This document shows, piece by piece, positions 1 to 8,691 of a stretch of DNA of 64,000 bases. The stretch is from Corynebacterium qintianiae (lineage in GTDB: Bacteria > Actinomycetota > Actinomycetes > Mycobacteriales > Mycobacteriaceae). Where the stretch lies: contig NZ_CP064955.1 of the NCBI RefSeq assembly GCF_011038645.2, forward strand, positions 1,674,001 through 1,738,000, in the 5' to 3' direction. The notes under the pieces are model-generated. The model saw nothing but the letters and a program-made list of their open reading frames with translations, searched no databases and had not been told where the DNA came from. Every line of letters begins with the position of its first letter. Position 1 is the stretch's first letter. A program made the translations under genes and the position numbers.

Positions 1-130
1 CTTCGTTCGCCTTAAACGTGCTGACCTCGGCGGCCGGACCCACGGCGTCGATAATCGCCTTTGTCGCGCGCTCGGCGAGAAACTCGTCCTCACCGAGGAC
101 CAGGTGAACGGGATTGAGCATGCGCCCCAT
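1..130 (-). CDS. holA: DNA polymerase III delta subunit, N-terminal fragment (partial)
   Basis: The reverse strand from 130 reads MGRMLNPVHLVLGEDEFLAE and continues to the window edge, so only about 43 N-terminal residues are visible. The VHLVLGEDEFL pattern is the usual opening of HolA, the clamp-loader delta subunit that opens the sliding clamp. It follows comEC after 1 base, the usual comEA-comEC-holA order in actinobacteria. The start could be the ATG at 130 or the one at 121. The family call rests on the short N-terminus plus synteny. Confidence 0.8.
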   Translation of the reverse strand, partial: MGRMLNPVHLVLGEDEFLAERATKAIIDAVGPAAEVSTFKANE

Positions 131-131
131 C

Positions 132-1775
132 TTAAAACCTCCCGCTCGCCGCGCGCTGCGTCCCGTCGGGGTAGAGCGTGACGCGCCCGTCGCGGCGGGG
201 ATAGAGCACCGGAATGCCGCCTTGCGTGATCACCGGCCTGTCATGCGCCGCGCCTTCCTCCATGACGACTACCACTTGGGAGTGCGCTGGCACGGGCTCC
301 ACCTCGCTTTCACGGGCGACAACGTGTGCGTTGAGGCGCGAGGTGTCGATAGGCGTTTGCCACCGTGCCCCCGACCCGCCCGCGGCGACCACCGTGACAA
401 CCGTGACAACCGCAGCGATCGTCACCCGCGGGCGGCCGAGGAGGAACCCCGCCAGGACCCAGCCGTAACACACCACAACGACGAGCGGGCTGCCGCCGAC
501 AGTGGACACGGGCAACCCGGCGCCCACTGCGGCAACGGTGTGGATCCATTCGGTCATCGGCTCAATCACCCACAGAACTGGTTTTTCTAACCCGCCCGGC
601 AGCAACGCGAGAATGACAGCGAAAAGCCCGAGAACCGTCACCGGGGCGGCCGCGGGCGCGACGAGCACGTTAGCCACGACCGACACCAGCGACACCTGAC
701 CGGCCATGAGCGCCACGATCGGCATCGTTACCACGTCCGCGGCGATGGCGACCGCGAGCGCGCGCACCAGAATGTCGGGCCATCCCGTCGGCGCGAACGC
801 CCGGCGGAGCACAGGGCTCAGCGCAACGATTCCGGCGGTGGCCGCCACCGACAGCGCAAAACCGTAGTTGACGGCCAGGTTCGAATTCACCAGCACGAGA
901 CCGATCACGGCCAGGCACAGGGCGTGAACGGGCTCCGCGACGGAGGACGAGAGCACTGCAGTCAGCCCGACTAGTCCCGTCACCGACGCCCGGAGCACGC
1001 TCGGCTCCGGGCCGACCAACGTTGCGAACACGGTGAGCGCTGCGGCGGCGACGGCAATGCGTCCGCGCAATCCAAGTCCGACCGCGCTGGCGAACACCGT
1101 GGCGGCCGCCGTGACGATCGCGACGTTGCTACCGGACACCGCGCTGAGGTGCGACAAACCGGTGTCGATGTACGCCTGCTCCTCCGCAGCGCTTTGCAGG
1201 GATGTGTCCCCGAGCACCATCCCGGGGATGAGCCCCTGCGAGCGCTCGCCCACCGTCTGCGCAACGGACTGCGCGAACACATCCTTGACGTGATTCGACC
1301 ACGCGGCCATCCCCGTCGGCGGGGCAACAACCTCCACCTCGCCGTTGAGAACCATCTGGGTGGTCCCGGGCCGGGTCGCTTCGGCCGCGGATCCAACCAC
1401 GCGCACGGTGGACCCCGGTTCGACGCCGTCGGGAATGGAGGGTACGAACGCGGGGACTTGACCGGGGTGGCCCGGGATGGACAGGCGGATGAGGAACCCG
1501 CCGCCGTCAATCTCCTTGGGTTCTCCTGACACGGAGCCGACAAGTTGGGTACCGAACTCCCACGCCCGGGACGTGGCCAAGCGCACGGCCGTGACGGCCG
1601 CGGCCACGCTACCGAGCCCTCCGACCAGGACCACCTGCCCCGCCTCACGGGCCAGCGCAACCACGCTGAGCACTACAGCCACAGTTGCCAGAGAGACCCA
1701 CCCGCCCCAGACGATCCCCGCCAACGACGCGCCCCACACCACCAACGCGGCCGGGACGAGGCGGAGCTCGGACAT
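132..1775 (-). CDS. comEC: ComEC/Rec2-family DNA uptake channel, short form
   Basis: Polytopic membrane protein of 547 residues. Helices occupy the first 60 residues, followed by a soluble OB-like stretch (about 75-150) and the competence domain (about 170-460). The competence domain carries the family signature GLSHLSAVSGSNVAIV near residue 206 and GPEPSVLRASVTG further on. ComEC forms the inner-membrane channel for single-stranded DNA in transformation. The usual C-terminal metallo-beta-lactamase-like nuclease domain is absent: after the last helix only about 80 low-complexity residues remain. It abuts comEA with no spacing (operon). Whether it still supports transformation cannot be told from sequence. 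Confidence 0.9.
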   Translation of the reverse strand: MSELRLVPAALVVWGASLAGIVWGGWVSLATVAVVLSVVALAREAGQVVLVGGLGSVAAAVTAVRLATSRAWEFGTQLVGSVSGEPKEIDGGGFLIRLSIPGHPGQVPAFVPSIPDGVEPGSTVRVVGSAAEATRPGTTQMVLNGEVEVVAPPTGMAAWSNHVKDVFAQSVAQTVGERSQGLIPGMVLGDTSLQSAAEEQAYIDTGLSHLSAVSGSNVAIVTAAATVFASAVGLGLRGRIAVAAAALTVFATLVGPEPSVLRASVTGLVGLTAVLSSSVAEPVHALCLAVIGLVLVNSNLAVNYGFALSVAATAGIVALSPVLRRAFAPTGWPDILVRALAVAIAADVVTMPIVALMAGQVSLVSVVANVLVAPAAAPVTVLGLFAVILALLPGGLEKPVLWVIEPMTEWIHTVAAVGAGLPVSTVGGSPLVVVVCYGWVLAGFLLGRPRVTIAAVVTVVTVVAAGGSGARWQTPIDTSRLNAHVVARESEVEPVPAHSQVVVVMEEGAAHDRPVITQGGIPVLYPRRDGRVTLYPDGTQRAASGRF

Positions 1776-2408
1776 TTACACGCTCACCAGATCCTTGAGC
1801 GCTTCGAACTTCGCCGGCCCGATCCCTTTGACGTCCATGAGCTGCTCAACGGAGGCGAAGGGGCCGTTGGCCTCGCGGTGCGCGACGATCGCGGCAGCAG
1901 TCGCCTCGCCCACGCCGGGCAGCGTGGTCAACTCGGTCGGTGACGAGGTGTTGAGGGAAACAAGACCCGGCGTACCGGGTCCTTCCTGTGCCCCTGGCGG
2001 CGGTGCCGCCCCGACGGCCTGGACGTGAATCTGTTGGCCGTCGGCAAGTAGCTGCGCCTGGTTGAGCGCGATGAGATCGGCGTGAGGGTATGGGGCGGCC
2101 GCTTTCAGCGCGTCGGCCACGCGCGCGCCCTGGTCGAGAGTCACAAGACCGGGGTTCGCCACCTCACCGACGACGGACACGACAACCTGCTCGGGAGCCG
2201 GAGCCGCCTCCGCGCCGGCTTCCCACTCCGGTTCGGGCGGCCCGGGACGCAGGAACACCCACCCGACAACGAGGGTGAGCACCACCGACACTGCCACCAT
2301 GGCCTGAACCGGCTCCACGCGGAGACGGGGAGATGGGTGGACAACCATAAGGGAATCCTCTTCCCCGGTGGGCCGGAGCAGTTCTTTGATGCGGTCGGTG
2401 GTGCTCAT
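1776..2408 (-). CDS. comEA: ComEA-family helix-hairpin-helix DNA-binding protein
   Basis: About 210 residues: a cytoplasmic N-terminus, one membrane helix (MVAVSVVLTLVVGWVFL), an acidic/proline linker, a SLBB-like domain (VVSVVGEVANPGLVTLDQGARV) and a C-terminal helix-hairpin-helix pair (LTTLPGVGEATAAAIVAHR and MDVKGIGPAKFEALKDL). ComEA binds incoming double-stranded DNA outside the membrane and passes it to ComEC, the next gene. The ATG at 2408 (MSTTDRIKEL) is preferred over a TTG 24 bases upstream because neither has a strong ribosome site and ATG is the commoner start. Confidence 0.88.
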   Translation of the reverse strand: MSTTDRIKELLRPTGEEDSLMVVHPSPRLRVEPVQAMVAVSVVLTLVVGWVFLRPGPPEPEWEAGAEAAPAPEQVVVSVVGEVANPGLVTLDQGARVADALKAAAPYPHADLIALNQAQLLADGQQIHVQAVGAAPPPGAQEGPGTPGLVSLNTSSPTELTTLPGVGEATAAAIVAHREANGPFASVEQLMDVKGIGPAKFEALKDLVSV

Positions 2409-2487
2409 ACCGCTCACGCTAGAGAGGGGCAAAAGCTGGGGGAAGAGCCGTTGCGGAGATCTGTGGACAACTCCGTTGAAGCGTCAT

Positions 2488-3294
2488 CTACACGGGTGAG
2501 TTCTCCACAAACCCCGACGAAAAGACGGCAGAAAGGCCGATGGCCCCGTCACCGGTGTGCACCGCGAGGGCGTCGACAAGCGGCACGACAAGTACGCGCG
2601 AGTCCTCCGGCAGGACGGCGGTGAGCGTGTCGGAGAGCGACTGCGCCGCCTCCTCGGCGCCGGCGTGCTGGATCGCCGCGAACACCGGTTTGCCGCCCGC
2701 CTTCTCCTGCACCAGCTCGGTCAGCTTGATGAAGGCCTTGGTTTGGGTGCGGGTCTTGCCTGCCAGTTCCAGTTTCCCGGAGTTGAGGTGCAGGATCGGC
2801 TTTGTCGCCAGCAGGGCCGCGGAGAGCACCGCGGTGCCCGTCGACAAGCGTCCGCCCTTGCGCAGGTCATCGAGCTGGTTGAGGTACACCCAGGTCTCAG
2901 CGCTGGCGAGCGTATCCTGCGCGATCTTTTCACAGGCGTCTAAATCCGCACCCTCGCGCGCCAGCGACGCCGCCGCCATGGCCGCTGCCCCGATCGCCAT
3001 GCCGACGGTGTCGGTGTCCACCACGCGCACGGTGTCGGGGAAGACCGCCGAGGCGGAGACGGCCGCCGACCACGTCGAGGACAGATTTTTGGACAAGTGC
3101 AGCGCCACCACGCCCTCGTCGTCACCCCGCTCAAGCTGGCGCGCGTAGACCGCGGCGAGCTCGATGGCGGACAACCCGCTGGTGGAGCCGCCGTCTTGTT
3201 CCATGACGTGAAGCTCAGCGACGGTGATGTCGAGCTGTTTAATGATGTCGCTCGGTAGACCGGCAGACGAATCGACGACAATGCGGACGCCCAT
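2488..3294 (-). CDS. DegV family fatty-acid-binding protein
   Basis: About 268 residues starting MGVRIVVDSSAGLPSDIIKQ, the N-terminal (V)DSSAGLP motif of DegV proteins. These bind a fatty acid in a cleft, and related FakB proteins present it to a fatty acid kinase. No FakA-type kinase is visible in this window. The ATG at 3294 is chosen because it overlaps the stop of the upstream phosphatase (TGATG), implying translational coupling; the longer reading frame to 3333 lies inside that gene. The specific ligand is unknown. Confidence 0.85.
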   Translation of the reverse strand: MGVRIVVDSSAGLPSDIIKQLDITVAELHVMEQDGGSTSGLSAIELAAVYARQLERGDDEGVVALHLSKNLSSTWSAAVSASAVFPDTVRVVDTDTVGMAIGAAAMAAASLAREGADLDACEKIAQDTLASAETWVYLNQLDDLRKGGRLSTGTAVLSAALLATKPILHLNSGKLELAGKTRTQTKAFIKLTELVQEKAGGKPVFAAIQHAGAEEAAQSLSDTLTAVLPEDSRVLVVPLVDALAVHTGDGAIGLSAVFSSGFVENSPV

Positions 3295-3962
3295 CAGTCG
3301 CTGAACCCCTGGTTCCAGGCGTCCAGGTACCACTGGACATCGGCCGGGGCTGTTGGGAAGGCTGCGGGCGCGGCGGCGCCTTCACGGTAGGCGGGCTGGG
3401 CGGTCAACCGCGAGGTGTTCGTATTTTTCAACCCTTTGAAAAGCGGGTACTGGCCCTCGTTGAGCCCGAGAAGGTTCGAAGTCAGCGCGGAAATCGTACC
3501 GCCGTGCGCGACGAAGAGAACGGCGGATTCATCCCAGTCTCCGTAGGTCTCCATCAGCTCGTCCACCACAGGGCGGGCCCGTTTGGCCACCTGCAACCGG
3601 CTCTCACCGGCCGGAGGCGCCCACGCCGCATTGTTGCGCCAGTGCGCGCGGATGCCTGCGCGCCGCGCATCAACCTCGGCGTGGGTCTTGCCCTGCCACT
3701 CCCCCAGGTTCGTCTCGCGCAGGCGGGAATCCTCGGTAATCTCGAGGCCGAGTGAGGCCGCGACGATCTCCGCTGTATGACGGGCGCGCGTCAAGTCGGA
3801 AGAGACGATCTTGGATACGCCGAGGCCCTTCATCAGTTGCGCCGCGGCGCGCGCCTGCTCCACACCCACCGAGGACAGGTCCGTGTCCAGCTGCCCCTGC
3901 ATGCGGCGGGTAGCGTTGTACTCCGTCTGTCCGTGGCGCAGCAGAATTAGCCGTCGTCTCAT
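3294..3962 (-). CDS. gpgP: Histidine phosphatase (phosphoglycerate mutase-like), probably glucosyl-3-phosphoglycerate phosphatase
   Basis: 222 residues with the phosphohistidine signature LILLRHGQTEYNATRRMQGQ near residues 5-24 (RHG catalytic histidine at about 10) and the second histidine in VLFVAHGGTISAL. In mycobacteria the gene at this position beside rsfS and nadD is gpgP, which dephosphorylates glucosyl-3-phosphoglycerate in methylglucose lipopolysaccharide synthesis. The family is certain. The specific substrate is inferred from synteny, and a generic phosphatase remains possible. It is coupled to the downstream degV gene. Confidence 0.8.
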   Translation of the reverse strand: MRRRLILLRHGQTEYNATRRMQGQLDTDLSSVGVEQARAAAQLMKGLGVSKIVSSDLTRARHTAEIVAASLGLEITEDSRLRETNLGEWQGKTHAEVDARRAGIRAHWRNNAAWAPPAGESRLQVAKRARPVVDELMETYGDWDESAVLFVAHGGTISALTSNLLGLNEGQYPLFKGLKNTNTSRLTAQPAYREGAAAPAAFPTAPADVQWYLDAWNQGFSD

Positions 3963-3977
3963 CTCGCGCGCCCGGCT

Positions 3978-4469
3978 CTAGTACTCGTCGTCGCCCGAGC
4001 TGGGGCCCTCGCCCGCCAGTGGCAAGTCCTCGATTGTTTCCGCGCCGCGTACAGCGGACGAGTCACCAGCGCCGCCGAAATCACCGAACGCCGCCTCGCG
4101 CTCGTACGGCGGGACGCCCTCGACCTCGTAGACGGGGCAGTCGGCGTAGAGGCGGTCGAGCCCGTAAAAGTCCCGCTCGGCGTCGCGCTGGACGTGGACG
4201 ACGATGCTGCCGTAGTCCAGCAGCACCCACCGGTTCTCGCGGTTGCCCTCGCGGCGCTTGGGCTCGAACCCCGCGTCGGTGAGGTCGCCTTCGATCTCCT
4301 CGACGATGGCCGCGGCCTGGCGCTCGTTGTCGGCGGAGACGATGACGAAAATGTCGGTGATCGCCATAACGTCCGAAACGTCGATCACGGCGATGTTGCG
4401 TCCGAGCTTCTCGTCCGCCGCCTTCGCGGCGATCTTCGCCTGGTCAATAGAGCTCTGCAGGGCAGTCAA
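3978..4469 (-). CDS. rsfS: Ribosome silencing factor RsfS
   Basis: RsfS binds ribosomal protein L14 on the large subunit and blocks subunit joining when nutrients are short. The core (AADEKLGRNIAVIDVSDVMAI, then VQRDAERDFYGLDRLYADC) is the RsfS/Iojap domain. A C-terminal tail of about 45 acidic residues extends beyond the core. The TTG at 4469 is proposed as the start because CAAAAGG lies 11 bases upstream and the protein then begins at the conserved helix (LTALQSSIDQAKIAA). A longer frame from a TTG at 4511 has no comparable ribosome site. Confidence 0.88.
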   Translation of the reverse strand: MTALQSSIDQAKIAAKAADEKLGRNIAVIDVSDVMAITDIFVIVSADNERQAAAIVEEIEGDLTDAGFEPKRREGNRENRWVLLDYGSIVVHVQRDAERDFYGLDRLYADCPVYEVEGVPPYEREAAFGDFGGAGDSSAVRGAETIEDLPLAGEGPSSGDDEY

Positions 4470-4553
4470 ATGCGTTGTGTCCTTTTGTTCGGGTGACGTT
4501 TCGTAGGTCAAAGTTCTCGCCCATTGTCACATGGATCGCGGGCAATGTGCTAG

Positions 4554-5177
4554 TCAGCCACGGTCTGCGCGGTAAAGGTCGTTCTTCGCGATGTACTGCA
4601 CAACCCCGTCAGGCACCAGGTACCACACTGGCCGGTCTTCGCTGGCCCGCTCGCGGCAGTCCGTGGAAGAGATCGCCATCGCGGGGATCTCCACCAGGTG
4701 CACCCTCTCCTGGTGCTCGGCGGGAAGCATGTCCTCGCGCAGCTCGTAGCCCGGACGGGTCACCCCGACGAACTCGGCGAGAACAAACAGCTGATCCCAC
4801 TCGTGCCAGGACATGATCGAGCTCAGCGCGTCCGCGCCTGTAATGAAGTACAACTGCTCCGCCGGGTACTCGGCGCGCAGGTCCTTGAGCGTGTCAATCG
4901 TGTACGTCGGCCCGCCGCGGTCGATGTCGACGCGAGATACGCAAAAACGCGGGTTGGAGGCGGTGGCGATCACCGTCATCAGGTAGCGGTCCTCGGAGTC
5001 GGACACCTGCCGGTCCGCCTTCTGCCACGGGTCACCCGTGGGCACGAAAACTACCTCGTCAAGGCAGAACCGGTCGGCCACTTCGCTCGCCGCGACGAGG
5101 TGGCCGTTGTGGATCGGGTCGAAAGTCCCGCCCATCACGCCGACTCTGCGCGGCGCGTGCGGTTCGGTTGCGTTCAT
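4554..5177 (-). CDS. nadD: Nicotinate-nucleotide adenylyltransferase
   Basis: 207 residues. The nucleotidyltransferase signature [18 protein letters not shown] (GTFDPxHxGH, residues about 13-30) and the C-terminal [12 protein letters not shown] (SSTxIR-like) segment identify NadD. It adenylates nicotinate mononucleotide to deamido-NAD in NAD synthesis in the cytoplasm. It lies upstream of rsfS in the order conserved across actinobacteria, 84 bases before the preferred rsfS start. Length is normal for the family. Confidence 0.92.
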   Translation of the reverse strand: MNATEPHAPRRVGVMGGTFDPIHNGHLVAASEVADRFCLDEVVFVPTGDPWQKADRQVSDSEDRYLMTVIATASNPRFCVSRVDIDRGGPTYTIDTLKDLRAEYPAEQLYFITGADALSSIMSWHEWDQLFVLAEFVGVTRPGYELREDMLPAEHQERVHLVEIPAMAISSTDCRERASEDRPVWYLVPDGVVQYIAKNDLYRADRG

Positions 5178-5201
5178 AACCGAACAGTCTAGGCAGGGCG
5201 G

Positions 5202-6158
5202 CTAGCGGTAGCGGACCTGATCGACGAACCGGCCGAAGCTGTCGGAGACCTGGTTGTCCCACTGGGACGGAGCCAAGTAGTAGCGGCCGTGGTTTCCACC
5301 GTTGCCCTCGGAGCCGCGGAGAGTGGCGATGGAGAGATCGCACACGCCGTCGAGCGGCAGGCAGTAGTTCACGCGGTCGCTGGTCGCGGCAGCGGTCTTG
5401 GTGTTGAACGGCAGCAGGCCAAGAATTCCACCTGCGCCGCCGCCGGCTACCCCGACGGTGGACCAGTCGCCCGGGGCGGTGTTCGGGTTACCCATGTAGA
5501 CGACACCTGCAAGCTGGCCGCGGCGGGCCAGCTCCTTCTCGTGCTCAAGCAACACCATCGCGCCCTGGGAGAAGCCAACCAGGACGTAACCCGGGTGGCA
5601 GCCGGTAGCACCTTCGTAGTCGTTGATGGCCTGCATCACACCCGCGCGGCCGACGTTGACGGAGTCGAGGAACTCGTTGCCGGCGCGGCGGGCGGTGTCC
5701 ACTGCTGGTACCGCGTACTGGACGGCAAGGCCGACGGCCTGGGCGAGGGTGGCCGGCACGGCCACGGCCGGCGTGTCGAACGCGGGGTAGGCGGCCGGGT
5801 AGTACCGCGGCTCAAGGCCGATGACCTCGACGTCGTTCATCAGGGAGTTACCGCCGTGGGTCGCGCGGTAGCGGCCTTCGGCGTGGCGCAGGAAGGCGCT
5901 GATCGTCTCACCCTCCCAGCCGTTGGAGGTCCAGGATGCGCCAGAGGCGTAGGTGGTGCGGATGACCTGGGTGTTCTGGCCGGATCCGCGGGCAGCCACC
6001 ACCGCGACCGCCGGGCAGCGCTGCTGGGCGCTGGCCTGGGGCAGGGAGGTGCCGGGCAGGCCCGCCACCGGGGCGATAACGGCCGTGGCGGCAGCCAGGA
6101 GGGAAGTGACGAGGATCAGCGCGCGGGCGCGCAGGGAGGAAGCTGGGGTGCGGGACAC
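5202..6158 (-). CDS. Secreted cutinase-family serine esterase
   Basis: 318 residues with a Sec signal peptide (basic N-terminus, hydrophobic LILVTSLLAAATAVIAPVAG, probable cleavage after ASA near residue 44). The mature part has the cutinase/alpha-beta hydrolase nucleophile motif GFSQG with the catalytic serine, a conserved pair of cysteines before it (CPAVAVVAARGSGQ, GATGCHPGYVLVGFSQG), a DGVCD segment for the aspartate and HGRYYL for the histidine. Relatives in mycolate-containing bacteria hydrolyse short-chain esters or cell-envelope lipids. The substrate here is unknown. It follows nadD (25 bases away) but a signal-peptide protein is functionally unrelated to that operon. Confidence 0.87.
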   Translation of the reverse strand: MSRTPASSLRARALILVTSLLAAATAVIAPVAGLPGTSLPQASAQQRCPAVAVVAARGSGQNTQVIRTTYASGASWTSNGWEGETISAFLRHAEGRYRATHGGNSLMNDVEVIGLEPRYYPAAYPAFDTPAVAVPATLAQAVGLAVQYAVPAVDTARRAGNEFLDSVNVGRAGVMQAINDYEGATGCHPGYVLVGFSQGAMVLLEHEKELARRGQLAGVVYMGNPNTAPGDWSTVGVAGGGAGGILGLLPFNTKTAAATSDRVNYCLPLDGVCDLSIATLRGSEGNGGNHGRYYLAPSQWDNQVSDSFGRFVDQVRYR

Positions 6159-6252
6159 AATTCAGCCGTTTCTATGCAGTTGATGCTGACGTTTGAACGG
6201 CTAACAGCCTATACTACCGTCAATGAAATGTCTCGGCGGCATCACAGGCCGG

Positions 6253-7545
6253 TCACGGTCGCACGTGGCCCGCACCTTCAAGAATCCACTTCGTGCTGGT
6301 CAGCTCCGGTAGAGCCATGGGTCCGCGCGCGTGCAGTTTCTGAGTGGAGATTCCGATCTCGGCACCCATCCCGTACTGCTCACCGTCGGTGAACGCGGTG
6401 CTGGCGTTGAGCATGACGGCCGCGGCGTCCACCTCGTCGGCGAAGCGCTGCAGCGCGTGCGCGTCGCGCGACGCGATCGCCTCTGTGTGCCCCGTCGACC
6501 ACCGCGCGATGTGGGCGATTGCTCCCCCGACACCATCGACAACATCCACGGCAATGTCCATCGACAGGTACTCGTCGGCCCAATCGCTCTCCTCCGCCGC
6601 CACAACGCCGCGAGCTCCGAGGGCCGCGAGCTTGTCGACGTCCCCGTGCACCGTCACCCCCGCGTCCTGCAGCGCCGTGATGACGCGGAGCTGGTCGGAC
6701 GTGGACAAGTGGGCGTCGATAAGCGCGGTCTCGGTGGCGTTGCACACCGAGGTCCGCCGGGTCTTGCCATTGAGCAGCATCTGAATAGCGGAATCGAGGT
6801 CCGCACCGGCGTCGATGTAGAAGTGGCAGTTGCCCGTGCCCGTCTCGATCGCGGGCACGGTGGCGTTTTGAACCACCGCGTCGATCAGGCGCGCGGAACC
6901 GCGGGGAATGACGACGTCGACAAGCCCGCGTGCCGTGATCAGATCCTGGACCGACTCGTGCGTCTCGCACGGCAGGAGCTGAACGACCTCGCGGGGCAGG
7001 CCGTGCTCCGCAACAACGTCCTGCAGGATCTCGACGAGCTTTCCGTTAGTCACGCGCGCCGACTTGGAACCACGCAGCAGCGCCGCGTTGCCCGACTTCA
7101 AGGCAAGGCCGAAGGCGTCGACGGTGACGTTCGGGCGGGCCTCGTAGACCATGCCCATCACCCCGAGGGGAACGCGGACCTGGCGCATCCGGATGCCGTT
7201 GTCCATTGTTCTGCCCTGCAGAATCTCCCCCACCGGGTCACTCAGGCTCGCCACCTGGCGCAGCCCACCGGCAATGCCTTCGACGCGGGCGGAATCGAGC
7301 GCGAGCCTGTCGATCAGCGCCTCGGTCATGCCCGCGGCGCGGCCTGACTCGATGTCGGCGGCGTTCGCCTCGAGGATCTCGGCCGCGCGGTCCACGAGGA
7401 CATCCGCGGCGTGGCGCAGCACCGCGTCCTTCTGCGGCGTCGGCAGCGTCGCAAGCACCGGGGCGGCCGCCTTCGCGGCTCGCGCTTTGCTCCGGACTTC
7501 ATCGCGCTCGGCGGCGCGCGCTGCGGTTTGTGCGGTGTCTTCCAT
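6253..7545 (-). CDS. proA: Gamma-glutamyl phosphate reductase
   Basis: About 430 residues. ProA reduces gamma-glutamyl phosphate to glutamate semialdehyde with NADPH in proline synthesis. Diagnostic stretches are [26 protein letters not shown], the catalytic region [13 protein letters not shown] with the active cysteine, and the C-terminal TSTKWILEG. It lies downstream of proB and obg on the same strand. The ATG at 7545 has AGGATGG five bases upstream; the alternative ATG at 7554 has its only AGG directly against it, so the shorter form is preferred. Confidence 0.93.
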   Translation of the reverse strand: MEDTAQTAARAAERDEVRSKARAAKAAAPVLATLPTPQKDAVLRHAADVLVDRAAEILEANAADIESGRAAGMTEALIDRLALDSARVEGIAGGLRQVASLSDPVGEILQGRTMDNGIRMRQVRVPLGVMGMVYEARPNVTVDAFGLALKSGNAALLRGSKSARVTNGKLVEILQDVVAEHGLPREVVQLLPCETHESVQDLITARGLVDVVIPRGSARLIDAVVQNATVPAIETGTGNCHFYIDAGADLDSAIQMLLNGKTRRTSVCNATETALIDAHLSTSDQLRVITALQDAGVTVHGDVDKLAALGARGVVAAEESDWADEYLSMDIAVDVVDGVGGAIAHIARWSTGHTEAIASRDAHALQRFADEVDAAAVMLNASTAFTDGEQYGMGAEIGISTQKLHARGPMALPELTSTKWILEGAGHVRP

Positions 7546-7566
7546 GCGAGCCATCCTAGTGGGCCG

Positions 7567-8688
7567 CTAGAGGCGCGTGGCGTAGTTGGACAGGTAGTCG
7601 GCGTGCACGACCGCGCGGCGCTGGTGCGGCTCGAGGTCGCGGGTGTTCTTGCCCAGCATGGTAGCCAGCTCGGCGGCGTCGTAGGCCACCTCGCCGCGCC
7701 CGACGGGCGCGCTGTCCGGGCCGAGAATCTCGACGATGTCACCCGCGTGGAAGTCACCCTCAACCGCGGTGATGCCCACGGCCAGCAGGCTGGTGCCGCC
7801 GCGCGTAACAGCCCGCACCGCCCCCTCGTCGAGACGCAGCACCCCCTCGGCGTCCGCCGCGTACAGCGCCCAGAACTTCCACGCGCTCAGCTTGGAAGCG
7901 GGCCGGGTGTGGAACACGGTGCCCGTGTCCGCGGCGTCGAGCGCCCGGGCGATCTCGCTTGCCGACGTCAACAGCACCGGCACTCCTCCCCGCGCGGCCA
8001 GGCGCGCCGCCGAGACTTTCGCCGCCATGCCCCCGGTTCCCAGCTCCCCTCCGTCGCCGGCGGCCACATCCTCCAGGTCCTTGCCGGAGCGGACCTCGGT
8101 GATCAGACGCGCACCCGGGTCGGAAGGGTTGCGGTCGTAGAGCCCGTCAACGTCGGAAAGCAAGTACAGCGCGTCCGCCGACACGAGGGTGGACACGATC
8201 GCGGAGAGCCTGTCGTTGTCGCCGAAGCGCATCTCGGTGGTGGCCACGGTGTCGTTCTCGTTGACGATCGGCACCGTGCCCAGTTGGCGCAGCTTGTCGA
8301 TGGTGCGTTGCGCGTTGCGGGCGCGCTCGCGCTGACCCGCGTCAGCCTGGGTGAGCAGCACCTGGCCGACGGTGCGTCCGTAGCGGGCGAAGGAGCGCCC
8401 CCAGCTCTGCGCGAGGTGAACCTGCCCCACCGCCGCCGCGGCCTGCTTGGTTGCCAGGTCCCTCGGCCGGGCGCTCAGACCGAGCGGGGCCATACCCGCG
8501 GCGATTGCACCCGAGGACACGACGATGACGTCGCTGCCCGCGCTCATGCGGGCCTCGACGGCGTCGACGATCGCGTCGATCTTGTCCTGGCTGACGGAGA
8601 AGTCGGCGTCGACAAGCGAGCTCGTACCGATCTTGACCACGACCCGCTTGGCGGCCGCGATGTGGCGGCGCAAATCCTGTTCTTCCAT
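7567..8688 (-). CDS. proB: Glutamate 5-kinase with PUA domain
   Basis: 373 residues. An amino-acid kinase domain ([20 protein letters not shown] near the N-terminus, [12 protein letters not shown], then [15 protein letters not shown] and [13 protein letters not shown]) is followed by a C-terminal PUA domain (about 285-373). ProB phosphorylates glutamate as the first, proline-inhibited step of proline synthesis. It sits 3 bases after obg and 21 bases before proA, so obg-proB-proA look co-transcribed. Length matches the two-domain bacterial form. Confidence 0.94.
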   Translation of the reverse strand: MEEQDLRRHIAAAKRVVVKIGTSSLVDADFSVSQDKIDAIVDAVEARMSAGSDVIVVSSGAIAAGMAPLGLSARPRDLATKQAAAAVGQVHLAQSWGRSFARYGRTVGQVLLTQADAGQRERARNAQRTIDKLRQLGTVPIVNENDTVATTEMRFGDNDRLSAIVSTLVSADALYLLSDVDGLYDRNPSDPGARLITEVRSGKDLEDVAAGDGGELGTGGMAAKVSAARLAARGGVPVLLTSASEIARALDAADTGTVFHTRPASKLSAWKFWALYAADAEGVLRLDEGAVRAVTRGGTSLLAVGITAVEGDFHAGDIVEILGPDSAPVGRGEVAYDAAELATMLGKNTRDLEPHQRRAVVHADYLSNYATRL

Positions 8689-8691
8689 CGC

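Noticed and set aside
6160-6230. AGCCGTT/AACGGCT inverted repeat upstream of the cutinase
   Set aside because: Arms of only 7 bases with a 24-base spacer; expected by chance, and no regulator could be proposed.
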